This document shows, piece by piece, positions 1 to 12,294 of a DNA stretch of 64,000 nucleotides; within the stretch, counting starts at the first letter, position 1; each line of letters opens with the position of its first letter. Source of the stretch: Rhyacophila brunnea (taxonomy: Eukaryota; Arthropoda; Insecta; Trichoptera; Rhyacophilidae); the NCBI GenBank assembly GCA_022495005.1, contig JAGYXB010000462.1:124001-188000 (forward strand). Direction: 5' to 3'. Made by a program: the position numbers and the translations under genes. Below the pieces are notes generated by a model, which saw only the letters and a list, made by a program, of their open reading frames with translations, was not told the origin of the DNA and made no database searches.

Positions 1-504
1 TGGAGAAGACTCATTGGAAAAAAGACCATGTGTAAGCTTATTTCTAATTTTGGGTGCATATAGCCTTTTTCATTGATTATTTATTATTTTTCTGTAAATC
101 ATCCAAAAAAGCATTGCTTCTTCAACCACTATATTAAAAGTAAAGTTCCGAGCTCAGTAACCTCGAGCTCAGCTCTAAAACCGCGTCTTTATTCGCCGTG
201 TCTGAGCCGAGCCAGGTTTAGGGCTAGAACTGGTAAAAATATGCAAATATTTAGGATGCATTATATTAAGTAATGACTGGGACCATAACCAAGAAATGCA
301 ATACCTTTTCCAGCAATAATTATTCAATTACATAGGTATGCCGTATTCATATTCAGTGTCCAAATTTATTTAATGATAATATGTGTTATCTGCACACCGA
401 ATTTTAATAATATTTAAATTTTTGAAATAAACATCTTTAAAATTAAATCCAAGATGTGTCTTTATGGCGACTTCAAATTGTTAATGACAACATTATTTGT
501 TTAG
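1..504 (+). other. Intron sequence upstream of the first visible microexon
   Basis: No open reading frame here looks like a gene. From about 430 onward the sequence matches the segment that precedes each microexon of the array at 9.2-13.5 kb: the phrase 'gtctttat.gcga' followed by an AT-rich tract and an acceptor TAG. This therefore reads as intron of the microexon gene. A donor-like GTAAGC occurs at about 32-37 and could end an upstream exon at the window edge, but nothing supports a reading frame there. Confidence 0.45.
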
Positions 505-537
505 GATCGTGGATCAAACAATTTAATCGAACCTTCG
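505..537 (+). CDS. Microexon (33 nt), outlying copy of the microexon gene
   Basis: The 33-base segment is bounded by an acceptor TTTAG and a perfect donor GTAAGT. In phase 0 it reads DRGSNNLIEPS without a stop. The sequence before it is homologous to the intron before the microexons at 10148, 11354, 12295 and 13476, with the same 33-nt length in three of those four. The peptide differs from the GGVLSGLAGAA type, so this is either a diverged member or a functionally distinct exon. It now lies 9.6 kb from the next exon because mobile elements occupy about 1265-9251. I do not recognise the protein family. Transcript evidence would be needed to show that it is spliced into the same mRNA. Confidence 0.5.
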
Positions 538-639
538 GTAAGTTCTCATCTTAATGTCGTCTCCAAAAGTAATAGGTTCATAGTTTTACCATGTAGTAAT
601 AAGATAGTGAGCAGTATCCATATCGATTAAGCCATTATT

Positions 640-870
640 TATCGGCCGTAGAGTCTTAAAATAAAAGGTTACATGTAAGCTGTTGTACGTATGCAGTTCA
701 TCGTAAGCCGTTGTACTTGAAACATATGTTCATACAACATTTATTTAAAATCTGACGAGTAAAGTTTTTCGTTGAATATTTTACCGTGTAGTATATTTGT
801 ACGTATGTTACAAAATGCGCTGCGATGTTCCAATTGGATTCAATACGAATTTTATGAGATGTCTTTATTA
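640..870 (-). repeat. Inverted piece of the microexon tandem unit
   Basis: Read on the minus strand, this stretch matches the intron part of the array unit at about 9540-9750. Shared landmarks are the 'gaatccaattggaacat' phrase, 'acatacgtacaaat' and 'tgtttcaagtacaac'. The orientation is opposite to the array, so the unit around exon 505-537 has suffered a local inversion or an inverted duplication. Confidence 0.6.
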
Positions 871-1657
871 TAAAAATCATCAATTATCAATACTTACATG
901 ATACTAATATATTACACAAATTATAAATCTGGATCTTGGTAAAAGAAGTATATAAGTCAAAATTTTCTCATATTAGGTTAAATGTTGAAAAGTTCCTAAA
1001 AATGTTCAAAAATTGCTTTATTTTTTATTTATTTTCAAATAATTTACTTGTATTAAAAACGATAAAAAAATCTATAGTGCATAATATTATTATTGAAATT
1101 AACAATTAACAAGTTTGAAAGCCATTAAACAATCGCCTGTATTGAAAAATATCACATATCGACAGAAGCACTTCTTATACCAAGGTCCAGAAATATAATA
1201 TTATTTATTTATTTGAAAAAAATAATGCTATTTCGGTTAACCCATCTAGTTTAAATCAACTAGTAGGCAGACTCTTGGACCAAAGGAAACAAATTAATAT
1301 GAGTAGCACAGCGGTTAAAAACATTTTCAAGAGCCATACATATAAAATTTATAAATTTATTATGATGTATTTAAGTGTATTAATAATTACATTTTATAAT
1401 TGTTTATTTATTAAGTGAGGTAGATTTCCCGAATAAAACTTACGTAAATACGTACCTATATGTTTTTTATTGTTGAAATTATAAATATAATTTTTGTAGA
1501 ATATGAATTACCCACAATTTTCACGCATTCCTTAAAAAATGTGAACAATGACCTTTCTTGCATTTCTTTAGACAGTTTCTGTGTGTTTGAAATGTAACTT
1601 TTAGTTTTTAATTTCATGCACGCTCCAAATTCTCATCGGCAATTTGACTTTTCTTAA
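871..1657. other. AT-rich intron or repeat remnant, no gene
   Basis: I see no coding potential. Around 1220-1265 the 'ataatgctatttcggttaaccc' and 'aaatcaactag' phrases match the start of the repeat unit found again at about 10245-10275. The unit is broken after 'caactag' at about 1264 and resumes at 'aactag' near 9252, which marks the edges of the inserted mobile-element block. Confidence 0.5.
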
Positions 1658-3055
1658 GGGGGGACATGCTCGTCGAAGGTCAAAATTGAGTTTTTATTGT
1701 ATTTTCAAACCATGATCCTGGACACTCCTTGAACGTTGTAGATAATATTTTTATATAATTTTGAAGCCTTATTATCCTTTATGGTTATTTTAAACATTTG
1801 ATGACTGCATAAAGTATTTTTGTTACATAAAATAGTATTCTTTTAAACCTCTCGCTCTAATGTTTTAGAATATAGTCATATTTCGGTACATAACTGTACA
1901 GTGGTGTTAAGATTTTTTACATTTATTAATTTTTAAACGCATTTATAAAACCATTAAGTAGTATAATTTATTACGAGATAATTTTTGTAAAATATTCACG
2001 ATAAAAAATTATATTGATAATCTCTGTGATCCCAAATTTGACAAGAATTAGGCATTTTATTATTCAAAAAATCGGCAAGATTAACACATTTTAAGATAAT
2101 TTTAAAGATACTTATTATAAGCTATGTTTTTGACCATTCAAGTGTGATAAACATCTTATGAATAATGATTGCTTTATAATAATTATTGACCTAAGAATAA
2201 GGTAGTGTTTTTTTGAAATACGCCATTTCTATTGTCATTCCCTAGTGGTTAAGCTACAACATACGGACGTAGCCATAAATTGACAAACTATAATTAAAGT
2301 AGGGAGTAAAATTATGTTAACGCGCGTGTTTGAACATGTACCTAACCGATTTTTTTTTTATTTTTTTTTTAAATGGTACATGTTCAAACACGCGCGTTAA
2401 TATTATTTTACTCCCTGCTTCAATTATAGTTTGTCAATTTATGGCTACGGCCGTATGTTGCAGCTTAACCACTGGGGAATGACAAAAGAAATGGCGTATT
2501 TCAAAAAAACACTACCTTATTCTTAGGTCAATAATTATTATAAAGCAATCATTATTCATAAGATGTTTATCACACTTGAATGGTCAAAAACATAGCTTAT
2601 AATAATTATCTTTAGAATCGTCTTCAAATGTGTTAGTCTTGCCGATTTTTTGAATAATAAAATGACTAATTCTTGTCAAATTTGGGATCACAGAGATTAT
2701 CAATATAATTTTTTATCGTGAATATTTTACAAAAATTATCTCTTAATAAATTATACTAATGGTTTTATAAATGCGTTTAAAAATTAATAAATGTAAAAAA
2801 TCTTAACACCACTGCACAGTTATGTACCGAAATATGACTATATTCTAAAACATTAGAGCGAGAGGTTTAAAAGAATACTATTTTATGTAACAAAAATACT
2901 TTATGCAGTCATCAAATGTTTAAAATAACTATAAAGGATAATAAGGCTTCAAAATTATATAAATAGATTATCTACAACGTTTAAGGAGTGTCCAGGATCA
3001 TGGTTTGAAAATACAATAAAAACTCAATTTTGACCTTCGACGAGCATGTCCCCCC
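1658..3055. mobile_element. Near-perfect 1.4 kb palindromic (foldback) element with TTAA flanks
   Basis: Two arms, 1658-2342 and 2375-3055, are inverted copies of each other with few mismatches around a 32-base T-rich spacer. The outer ends are GGGGGGACATG on the left and its complement on the right. Each is flanked by TTAA (1654-1657 and 3056-3059), as expected for a TTAA target duplication. TTAA duplication is characteristic of the piggyBac superfamily, so a non-autonomous piggyBac-like foldback element is the best reading. There is no transposase frame inside. A transcript through it would form a double-stranded RNA of about 680 bp. Confidence 0.75.
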
Positions 3056-3470
3056 TTAATGCTCTTTATATTGTTCATGTTTGAAAATGATTGTTCACAT
3101 ACATATTATGTAGACTCGAATATGGTAAAAATAGCGATTATGAAATTTGTTTCAACTGGTCGTATGAGTTCGGAAGGCTATTCCATGTATTAAAAATCAA
3201 AGTATCTACCTTATGTAGATCTTTTAAAGCGCTCCACTTGTGTTGTGAAATTAAAATGCATTTTTCTCTCTCCAAATCTTCAATATCAAATTGAGAAAAA
3301 TGTAATTTGTCGACTTTTGCAATGAGCGGATTTAAAACAAATGCTAGGGATTGTTTACTATTTTTAAATTATTGGAATCTCAGCATCTCCTATATAATAT
3401 TATCCTGACAGATTTTGGAAATCGCACCATTTTTTTTTATTTAAATACCATTTTGTTGATTTTTAAACTA
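3056..3470. other. AT-rich sequence, no gene seen
   Basis: A 67-codon frame begins near 3091 but has no recognisable motif and no supporting context, so I treat it as chance. Confidence 0.4.
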
Positions 3471-5350
3471 TTTCAATTAATTTTTTAGAGTCCTGAATTC
3501 TATATTTCACAAATCACAATTACTATTTCACAAAACTATTTAAATCTGTAAGAGGCACATTGGTGTACTATGAGTTTTAATAAGAAATAAATGCATATTT
3601 CTTCACTGATTGCTATGAAAATATAATCTAAAACCACTTCAATGATTTTCATCTGTCAATCTAATACACTAATGATTGTCATTTGTTTTCTTTCCCGAAC
3701 CGCCTATAACAAATTCATTTGATGCGTCAGAATTCAAATTTAGAATTTGCAGGAACAATCGAAAAAATGTGAAATTTCTATTAGCACCCATTAATTAATA
3801 ATCAATTTCAATCAAGACATTTATTGTAAGATGAAGATAATTTTAATACTGCTATCAATAAATTGAATAATTTCAGACTTACGAGTAATATAAGAAACTA
3901 CATTATATTATACATATTACGTTCTTCTCAATATTATAGTAAGTATCACATACTTCCATATAAAATATATACGTAGTTATCGTGATTCAGTAATAATTTT
4001 GTACTAGCAGAGCCAGCTTGTGGTCGCCAGTCTGTCTCGCAGACAGCTTGGCGGTGTTGGATATTAATATAATTGTGAAGTATGCATAGACGGCGCCATA
4101 GTTTTCCCATCGGGGTGGATTTTCATTCACCTCAGACAGTTTGACGTTTCGCTGATTTGTCAGTTTTACGATTTGCATGTCGTCACTGCCAATATAAATT
4201 TGGGGTCATATTCGTAATCCATTCTAGAGTCTGGCCACCACAATATCGTCTGACACCATTTCAGACTGATAGGCCTAGCAGAACAGCTGGCAATCGCCGT
4301 TTGCTATTACTGACATTTTGATAGAATATAATATGTTTATATATATCACTTTTTCATTCATACTTTTTTTTCGTTGAATTAAGAATACATATTATACACG
4401 TCATGTCGTTGGTTAGTTTTTTATAATTAATTAAACCCTGTCTAAACCAAACAATAGTAATAAACAATAATTATTTTTTTCTATCTATTAAATATCAAAA
4501 ATGATTTATGATTTAAATGGCATAATTTTCAAATATTTTATAGACAGATGCGTATTATGGCTTGGTTTTCCAGGGTTTAATAATGTAAGTAAGTTTAGTA
4601 TGTACTATCTATGGTGGATTCACCCTATCTCCACCCATTGCCACTGCAGGATAGTCTAATTTTTCATACATTTAGATTATTGAGTTACAATACGTTTTAT
4701 CTATTCAATGGTGGAAGATTGAAAAAATGTAAAAACTATTTCTCATAATCATATAAAAGAAGAAGGAAAGTTACTGTAATTTTATATATAATTATTACTA
4801 TAAAATATATACTTACCTAAACATCATTAATGTTTAAAATGTAAAAATAATACAATTATTACTGAATCAGGATAGTATGTGATACTTACTATAATATGGA
4901 GAAGAACGTAATAATTATGTACCAATATAATGTAGTTTCTTATTTAATAAGTCTGAAATTATTCAATTTATTAATAGCAGTATTAAAATTCTCTATGATG
5001 ATTATTAATTAATATAAAACTCATCTTAACAATAAAAATGTCTTGATTGAAATTGTTTATTTATGGGTGCTAATAGAAATGTCATATTTTCGATTATTCC
5101 TGCAAATTCTAAATTTGAATTCTGACACGTCAAATGAACTTCAGTTCGCGAAAGAAAACAAACGACATTCATAAGTCTATTAGTTTGACAGATAAAAAAC
5201 AGTGACGTCATTTTAGATTATATTTTAGTAATAATTAGTGAGAAAATATGCATTTATTTCTTGTTAAAACTCATAGTACGCCAATGTGCCTCTTACAGAT
5301 TTGAATAGTTTTGTGGAATATTAATTTAGATTTGTGAAACATCGATTATA
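3471..5350. repeat. Inverted-repeat pair 3560-3965 / 4870-5340
   Basis: The segment at 3560-3965 recurs on the opposite strand at 4870-5340. Shared phrases include 'tcagaattcaaatttagaat', 'tatagtaagtatcacata' and 'tcaatttcaatcaagaca'. The two arms are diverged and enclose a block (3990-4860) that is itself repeated in inverted orientation further right. The short frames in both arms are alignable copies of repeat sequence and not genes. Confidence 0.6.
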
Positions 5351-5487
5351 TAGATAGTATTGATCGACATTATAATCAATTTGTAGTAGATGGAGACAAG
5401 ACGCGAAAATTTATGGTGACGGATATAAAACGCGATTTAAAAATGATTTTATTTATGATTTTATTCATCTCAGACATTTTCTCTTCG

Positions 5488-5712
5488 TAATTTCCATGTG
5501 TTTTTCTCTTCCTGGCACTTTGCATTAAAATAAACTCAGTCAGAGCTCACTTTACGCGTAGCAACCTAAGTCTTGGGCATCTTCTCACAGGACACTCCCA
5601 GTCCAAATGTTTCAGATGCTTCACATCACCAATTGTAGGGTCCCGCGATACGCTTGATTAAGACCGAGTGTGGTGCGAGGCGGGTTTCGGTGGAGGGCGC
5701 TTAACTTCAAAC
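5488..5712 (+). mobile_element. 5'-truncated LINE copy: 3' UTR of the R1-like element
   Basis: This segment matches, in inverse orientation, the sequence just downstream of the R1-like LINE frame (31240 back to 31018). Shared phrases are 'cctggcactttgcatta', 'gtagcaacctaagtcttggg' and 'attaagaccgag', and both copies end at 'ttaacttcaa'. It therefore looks like the 3' UTR of the same LINE family, severely 5' truncated, which is typical of target-primed reverse transcription. It sits in the spacer of the 4000-7560 palindrome. Confidence 0.7.
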
Positions 5713-6535
5713 AAGTTTAACATTTCGAATAACGATTCTTCTCAATATTATAGTAAGTATCACATGCTATCCTGATTCAGTAATAATTTTATTAGCATAA
5801 TCAATTTCAATCAAGACATTTTATTGTAAGATGAGTTTTCTATTAATTAATAATCATAGAGAATTTCCCTACTGCTATCAATAAATTGAATAATGTCGGA
5901 CTAAATAAATAAGAAACTACATTATATAGGTATATATTACGTTCTTCTCAATATTATAGTAAGTATCACATACTATCATGATTCATTAATAATTGTATTA
6001 TTTTTACATTTAGGTAGGTAAATGAAATTCATGTGACGAAATACAAGTAATTAAAAATTAATGATATTTATATATTTTATAATAATAATTATATATAAAA
6101 TTACAGTAACCTTTCTTCTTCTTTTATATCATTAGTAACTGTTAATGCTCAATAAAAAATATATTGCAATAATGTTTCTTTTAATAATGACAATATGCAT
6201 GTTGTTTGCAATTTTATCTTTGAGTGAAATATAATATACTTATAGTCAAATTATATAGTCAATCATGACTTTTTTGCAACACAATTAGGTACAATAAGTA
6301 ATATAATAAAGTAATACAATAAGCAATATAATAAAAATACCCGCTACTTTTTCCATTTTTGTAAATGATAAAAATAATATTTTTTTTATTTCCCCACCCA
6401 GATAATTTGTTAAATAATAAATTTAGCATGTTGGAATTTATTCATTAGTATATTAAGTACTTACGAATTTAAAAATAAAATACCATTTTTGCTTCTAAGC
6501 AAAGCATATGGACACACCCCTGCAGGGTGGTAATT

Positions 6536-6746
6536 CCGATTTCCGACCATGTTCCGATCCTAATAGGATCACATAAGCCTCCACAGAGTATAGATATTTT
6601 GTATTAACAGATTTTGTTTTTTACGAGAAATCGATGTCAGCCACTTTCTCATAAATTGAAAAACAATATGTGTACTTGCCAAACCCAGGATTCAAACCTG
6701 GGACCCACGGCGTGATAGTCCAACGCTTAAGCCGAGCGGCCACCGT
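6536..6746 (-). mobile_element. tRNA-derived SINE
   Basis: On the minus strand the element starts with a tRNA-like head (CCACGGTGGCCGCTCGGC, then a B-box-like GGTTTGAATCC) and continues into a body shared with the SINE at 25160-25416. GGTAATT occurs on both sides (6529-6535 and 6747-6753) and is a plausible 7-bp target duplication. The poly-A tail has decayed. The head resembles a Leu- or Ser-type tRNA but is not a functional tRNA. Confidence 0.75.
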
Positions 6747-7560
6747 GGTAATTACGAGTATCTTAAAAGACATTATGAGAAATAGTTTTACATTTTTTCA
6801 ATCTAATGGGATCTTTCCCCATTGAATAAATAAAACGTATTATAACGCAATAATCTGAATGTATGAAAAAATAGACTATCCTGTAGTGGCGATGTGTGGA
6901 GGTAGGGTGGATCCACCATATATAGTACAGACTAAACGACTACAATTTAAAGATGGTTTTGGTTAGTTTTTAAAATTCAATTAAACCCTGGGAAAACTAA
7001 GCCATAATACTGTCTATAAAATATTTAAAATTATGCCATTAAATCATACTAATTTTGAATATTTAAAAGATAGAATAATATTGTTTACTACTATTTTTTG
7101 GTTGAGACAGGGTTTAACGAATTATAAAAAACTAACCAACAACATGTGTAATATGTTTTCTTGGTTCAACGAAAACAAATAAGAAGTATGAATGAAAAAG
7201 TGCAATATATAAACATATTAGGTATATTCTATTAAAATGTCAATGGTAGCAATCGGCGATTGTCAGCTGTTCTGCTAGGCCTATGAGTCTGAAGTGGTGT
7301 CAGACGATATTGAGAAGGGCAGACTCCAATATATAATATAACTACAAATATATATTGGCAGTGACGACTTGCAAATCGTAAAACTGACAAATCAGCGAAA
7401 TGTCAAACTGTCTGAGGTGAATGAAAATCCATCCCGAAGGAAAAACTATGGCGCCGTCTATGCATTCTTCACAATCATATTAATATCCAACACCGCCAAG
7501 CCGTCTGCAAGACCTAGCGAGACAGACTGGCGACCGCCAGCTGGCTCTACTAATCTCCTA

Positions 7561-8529
7561 TATATTATTATCCTACGACTTTTTTCCGTTTTCGCGAGTG
7601 ATTGTGTGCCTTATTCGTCATGTCCGATAGGTTTAAAAAAAACATGCATTACCGAAACATTCTAAATACGGATCCTGCAGTACAGTATGATAGACACGGT
7701 TTTCCTCATTTTCAAATCATGCAATCTATTAATGATATTTCCCTTTAGTTTTCCGACACGATACGTGACTTTATTGACCGCGCACTCGATTGGGAAAAAA
7801 AATCACTTACTTGCAACACTGGTTGTAGAAATCGATATCAAAATTAAAATTGCATTTTTCACCAACTAATCTTTACCGGAACGACAGACAACAACACACA
7901 TTTTATTTTATTTAATCATGTCCCGAGACATTTCATTCGCAAATTTATTCATAAGGTCGTCTCAAAAATTATACCCATATAACCTAAAAATATCCGGATC
8001 GACCAATTATTGTAATCATTATTTACGTTAATTACTTAATAATCATTATATTTTTAATGTCTCTATAAACGAATATGACAAACAATCGTCATTTTAACAC
8101 TGTTCTTTAAATCAAATGAAATTATATAACATATTATTAGGTAAGATGTAGATGTCATAATAATAATAATAATTTATCTACATATCAACATTTGTTTCGA
8201 TATGAATGTCCCGCACCGGGAAACTATATTATTTAAGGCTAAAATTTTAATTCAAAGTTTGATTTTTTTAATATTATTCTATAGATGCAAGCACTTATTA
8301 TTTATAGACAATGAAACAAAATATTGTTTAAATTTATTTTGTAAACTGCTAACCTTCTATTATCTAAATGGGACCCATGGGAGATTAATATTCACGTTAT
8401 ATTGGATCGTTTTTTATGATAATCATAATAATTATATTATATTGCTTTATATTTGAATGATTTAGATGTATAATTGATCATATTTAAATGCACGTGATTT
8501 AACGAAACATTATACTACACATATTGATC
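7561..8529. other. AT-rich sequence without supported gene
   Basis: Three short frames (ending at 7665, 7869 and 8456) are present. None has a motif, a signal peptide or a splice context that I can defend. Confidence 0.4.
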
Positions 8530-8860
8530 AAAATATCAGTGGTAGCAATCTGCGATTGCCAGCTGTTCTGCTAGAACTAGCAGTATGAGGTGTTATCAGA
8601 CAAAATTCTGAAGGCTAGACTCCAGATTAAACTACGCATATGACCACCAGTTTATATTGGCAGTGACAACTTGAAAATAATAAAACTGACAAATCAGCGA
8701 AATGTCAAACTGTCTGAGGTGTATGAAAATTCATCCCAAAGGGAAAACTATAACTTCACAATTTTATTAAAATCCAACACCATATCATTATGATGAAAAG
8801 CTGTCTGCAAGACCTAGCGAGACAGACTGGCGAAAGCCAGCTGGCTCAGCTGGTAATATA
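8530..8860 (+). repeat. Third, diverged copy of the 4000/7250 repeat
   Basis: It shares 'gccagctgttctgctag', 'acaaatcagcgaaatgtcaa' and 'gacagactggcgaaagcc' with 7240-7560 in the same orientation. It has small indels that destroy the MQIVKLTNQRN-type frame. It is a partial copy of the same repeat family. Confidence 0.65.
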
Positions 8861-9251
8861 TTATTCCCTCATATTTAATATTGGTGTCCTGAAATAATCT
8901 GTGCTAATGAGGGCATTGTTATTATCAGAGTTATTTATAGTATTTTCAAACTCTATTTATATATTTCTGTTTTATTTGTTTATAATTTTTTTTGCAAAAA
9001 ATGTTACATTATTTAGAAATATTTTGCATTGTACGTGTATTACGTGATTTTTTGCATTCCAAAAAACGAGGCATAAAATAAGCAAAAAATCATACATTTT
9101 TGCATCAAGCATCACGGAGGAATAATTAGGCTCGCGATAGTGTCATATAATATGTATATAACTGTACATATCAATGACAAAAAAAATGTGGGAAGTTGGC
9201 AAAAAAGAGCCGCACGCCAACACCCCAAGTGCTGCGGTTTGCCGATCCCTG
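8861..9251 (-). mobile_element. hAT-type terminal fragment (right end at 9251)
   Basis: The minus strand begins CAGGGATCGGCAAACCGC, which has the form of a hAT terminal repeat, and is followed outside by AACTAGCT. The opposite end was not found. Directly to the right the microexon tandem unit resumes, so this end marks one border of the block that split the array. Confidence 0.4.
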
Positions 9252-10147
9252 AACTAGCTCAATGTCTACACGCTTATGTGTAGGGGAAACTTTTGATTTG
9301 TTTTCAAATACCTAAGAAAATATTATTTATTTACAATATTAAAGTAAATAATGCTATTTTGGTTAACCTATAATATTCTTGTCTAAATAAAACACTTAAT
9401 GATACGTAATAATACCATCGGAATATAAGGGAAAGATAGAAGAAAATAGGTAGGTAAGTTAATTAAAATTACAATCATATCGTATGTACATATTTATGTA
9501 GTTTCTACATCAAATTATTTGAAATCAATAAAAACATTTCATAAAATGTGTATTGAATCCAATTGGAACATTACTTTTTGCAAACTAGCACCGCATTTTG
9601 TAACATACGTACAAATTTACTGCACGGTGAAATGTTCAACAAACAACTCGTCGTTTGATTAAATGTTATACGAACACATGTTTCAAGTACAACGACTCAC
9701 GAAAATGTGTCTTATGATGAACTGGATACGTACAAATTTCCGGATACGAAAATAAAAAGGCTTAAGTAACAGCTATAAAATCAATAATGGTTAAATAAAA
9801 CAAACAAACATCATTTTAATCAGCAAAGAAAAGAATGTTTTCTGATTTTAGATTCAATTATTGACAGTGAAATTGAATTTATTAATATTTTAACAATTTG
9901 ACAAAAAAAACAGATCTAAGCCAACAGTTACCGAAATATTTTCAATATGTATTTATTCCCATGGACACGCATGGACATACGATAGTATTTCGTATTCAAA
10001 TTTATTTGATAATAAGTATGTTCCATATTTTATTATTTTAAGAATATTTTTTTAATTAAGCTATTTTATAAAAACATCCAAGATGCGTCTTTATAGCGAA
10101 TTCTAATTTTATTGTATTATTGATAACATTTTTATTTTGTTCAATAG

Positions 10148-10180
10148 GGTGGGGTTCTGTCTGGTTTAGCCGGTGCTGCG
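10148..10180 (+). CDS. Microexon 1 of the array (33 nt)
   Basis: The exon is flanked by TTCAATAG and GTAAGT. In phase 0 it encodes GGVLSGLAGAA, a small glycine- and alanine-rich segment. The other two frames either hold a stop (phase 2) or give unlike residues between copies. Changes between the three 33-nt copies are few and conservative in phase 0. The exon length is a multiple of three, so gain or loss of a copy keeps the downstream frame. Confidence 0.7.
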
Positions 10181-11353
10181 GTAAGTTATTAACTGTACAA
10201 TTTTACATAATAATATCACTTATTGAATAAATAATGCTATTTCGTTTAACCAATCTAGTTTCAAATCAACTAGACTAGGGCATTATCCACACGCAAAATT
10301 TATGTGCAGGAGAAAGTTTTGATTTGTTTTTATATACCTAAGAGAACATTATTTATTTACAATATTTAAGTAAATAATGCCTTTTCGGTTAATCTGTAAT
10401 ATTCATGTCTAAATAAAACACTTAAAAATACGTAATAAAACCATCGGAATATATAAGGGAAAGACAGAAAATAATAGGTAGGTAAGTAAATTAGAATAAC
10501 AATCATATTATAGTATGTATTCATGTAGTTTCAACATAAAATTATTTAAAATCAATACCGACATTTCATAAAATTTGTATTGAATCCATTACAAACATTA
10601 CTCTTTGCAAACTAGCACCGCATTTTGTAACATACGTACAAATATACTACACGGTGAAATGTCCCACGAACAATTCGTCATTCGATTAAATGTTATACGA
10701 ATGCATGTTTCAAGTACAACTTCACGAAGAAGTGTCTTACGATGAACTGCATACCTACAATTTTCCAATTTCCATTTTTGAAAATAAAAAGGCTTAAGTA
10801 GCAGCTATAAAATTAATATTGTGTCAAATATAACAAACATCATTTAAATCAGCAAGAAAAATGATCGAACGGCACGAATATCAGTGAATGGTTGTGGAAC
10901 TGTTGAAAGATACGACTTTTTAGGATGTATATTTAATAATAATAATTAGCCAAGAAATACAATGACGGACCAAGCAACCTAAATTATGCTCATTAAACTT
11001 ATGACGAACTATGCAACAAAAACCTCATAAAAAGGAAAGGAATGTTGTCTGATTTTAGATTCAATTATTGACAGTGAAATTGAATTTATTATTATTTTAA
11101 AAATTTGACACAAAAACAGATCTAAGCCAACCGTTACCGAAATATTTTCAATATTTATTTATTACCACGGACACGCATGGGCATACGATAGTATTTCGTA
11201 TTCAAATTGATTTGATAATAAGTATGTTCCATATTGTATTATTTTAAGAATATTTTTTTAATTAAGCTGTTTTATAAAAACATCCAAGATGCGTCTTTAT
11301 AGCGAATTCTAATTTTATTGTATTATTGATAACATTTTTATTTTGTTCAATAG

Positions 11354-11386
11354 GGTGGGGTTCTGTCTGGTATAGCCGGTGCTGTG
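11354..11386 (+). CDS. Microexon 2 of the array (33 nt)
   Basis: Same splice sites and length as the exon at 10148. In phase 0 it encodes GGVLSGIAGAV. Two base changes from copy 1 give L to I and A to V, both conservative. Confidence 0.7.
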
Positions 11387-12294
11387 GTAAGTTATTAACT
11401 GTACAATTTTACATAATATCAATTATTGAATAAATAATGCTATTTCGTTTAACTAATCTAGTTTCAAATCAACTAGACTAGGGCATTGTCCACACGCAAA
11501 ATTTATGTGCAGGAGAAAGTTTTGATTTGTTTTTATATACCTAAGAGAACATTATTTATTTACAATATTTAAGTAAATAATGCTTTTTTGGTTAATCTGT
11601 AATATTCATGTCTAAAGAAAACACTTAACAATACGTAATAAAACCATCGGAATATAAGGGAAAGACAGAAGAAAATAGATAGGTAAGTAAATTAGAATTA
11701 CAATCATATTATGGTATGTATTCATGTAGTTTCAACATAAAATTATTTAAAATCAATAAAGACATTTAATAAAATTTGTTTTGAATCCAATAAAAACATT
11801 ACTCTTTGCAAATTAACACCGCATTTTGTAACTTGTGGAACTGTTGAAAGATACGACTTTTTAGGATGTATATTTAATAATAATAATTAGCCAAGAAATA
11901 AAATGACTGACCAAGCAACCTAAATTATGCTCATTAAACTTATGACGAACTATGCAACAAAAACCTCATAAAAAGGAAAGGAATGTTGTCTGATTTTAGA
12001 TTCAATTATTGACAGTGAAATTGAATTTATTATTATTTTAAAAATTTGACACAAAAACAGATCTAAGCCAACCGTTACCGAAATATTTTCAATATTTATT
12101 TATTACCACGGACACGCATGGGCATACGATAGTATTTCGTATTCAAATTGATTTTATAATAAGTATGTTCCACATTTTATTATTTTAAGAATATTTTTTT
12201 AATTAAGCTATTTTATAAAAACATCCAAGATGCGTCTTTATAGCGAATTCTAATTTTATTGTATTATTGATAACATTTTTATTTTGTTCAATAG

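Larger units (their letters stand above)
4000..7560. mobile_element. Nested inverted-repeat element with arms 4000-5000 and 5930-7560
   Basis: The right arm read on the minus strand matches the left arm: the 'gccagctg...gtcgcc' end, the 'gtctgacacca' block near 4245 and 7300, the 'ggatagtcta' block near 4650 and 6880, and the AT-rich inner part near 4750 and 6090. Frames at 3987-4178 (minus) and 7369 onward (plus) share MQIVKLTNQRNVKLSEVNEN, which shows that the arms once carried the same sequence. The function of that peptide is unknown. The right arm is longer because it holds a SINE (6536-6746) and extra sequence. The centre carries a LINE 3' UTR fragment. The family is not identified. Confidence 0.6.

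Noticed and set aside
3987..7665. MQIVKLTNQRN frames as a conserved gene pair
   Set aside because: They lie in inverted copies of one repeat, a third copy is frame-disrupted, and the peptides diverge after about 40 residues. They are better explained as repeat sequence.
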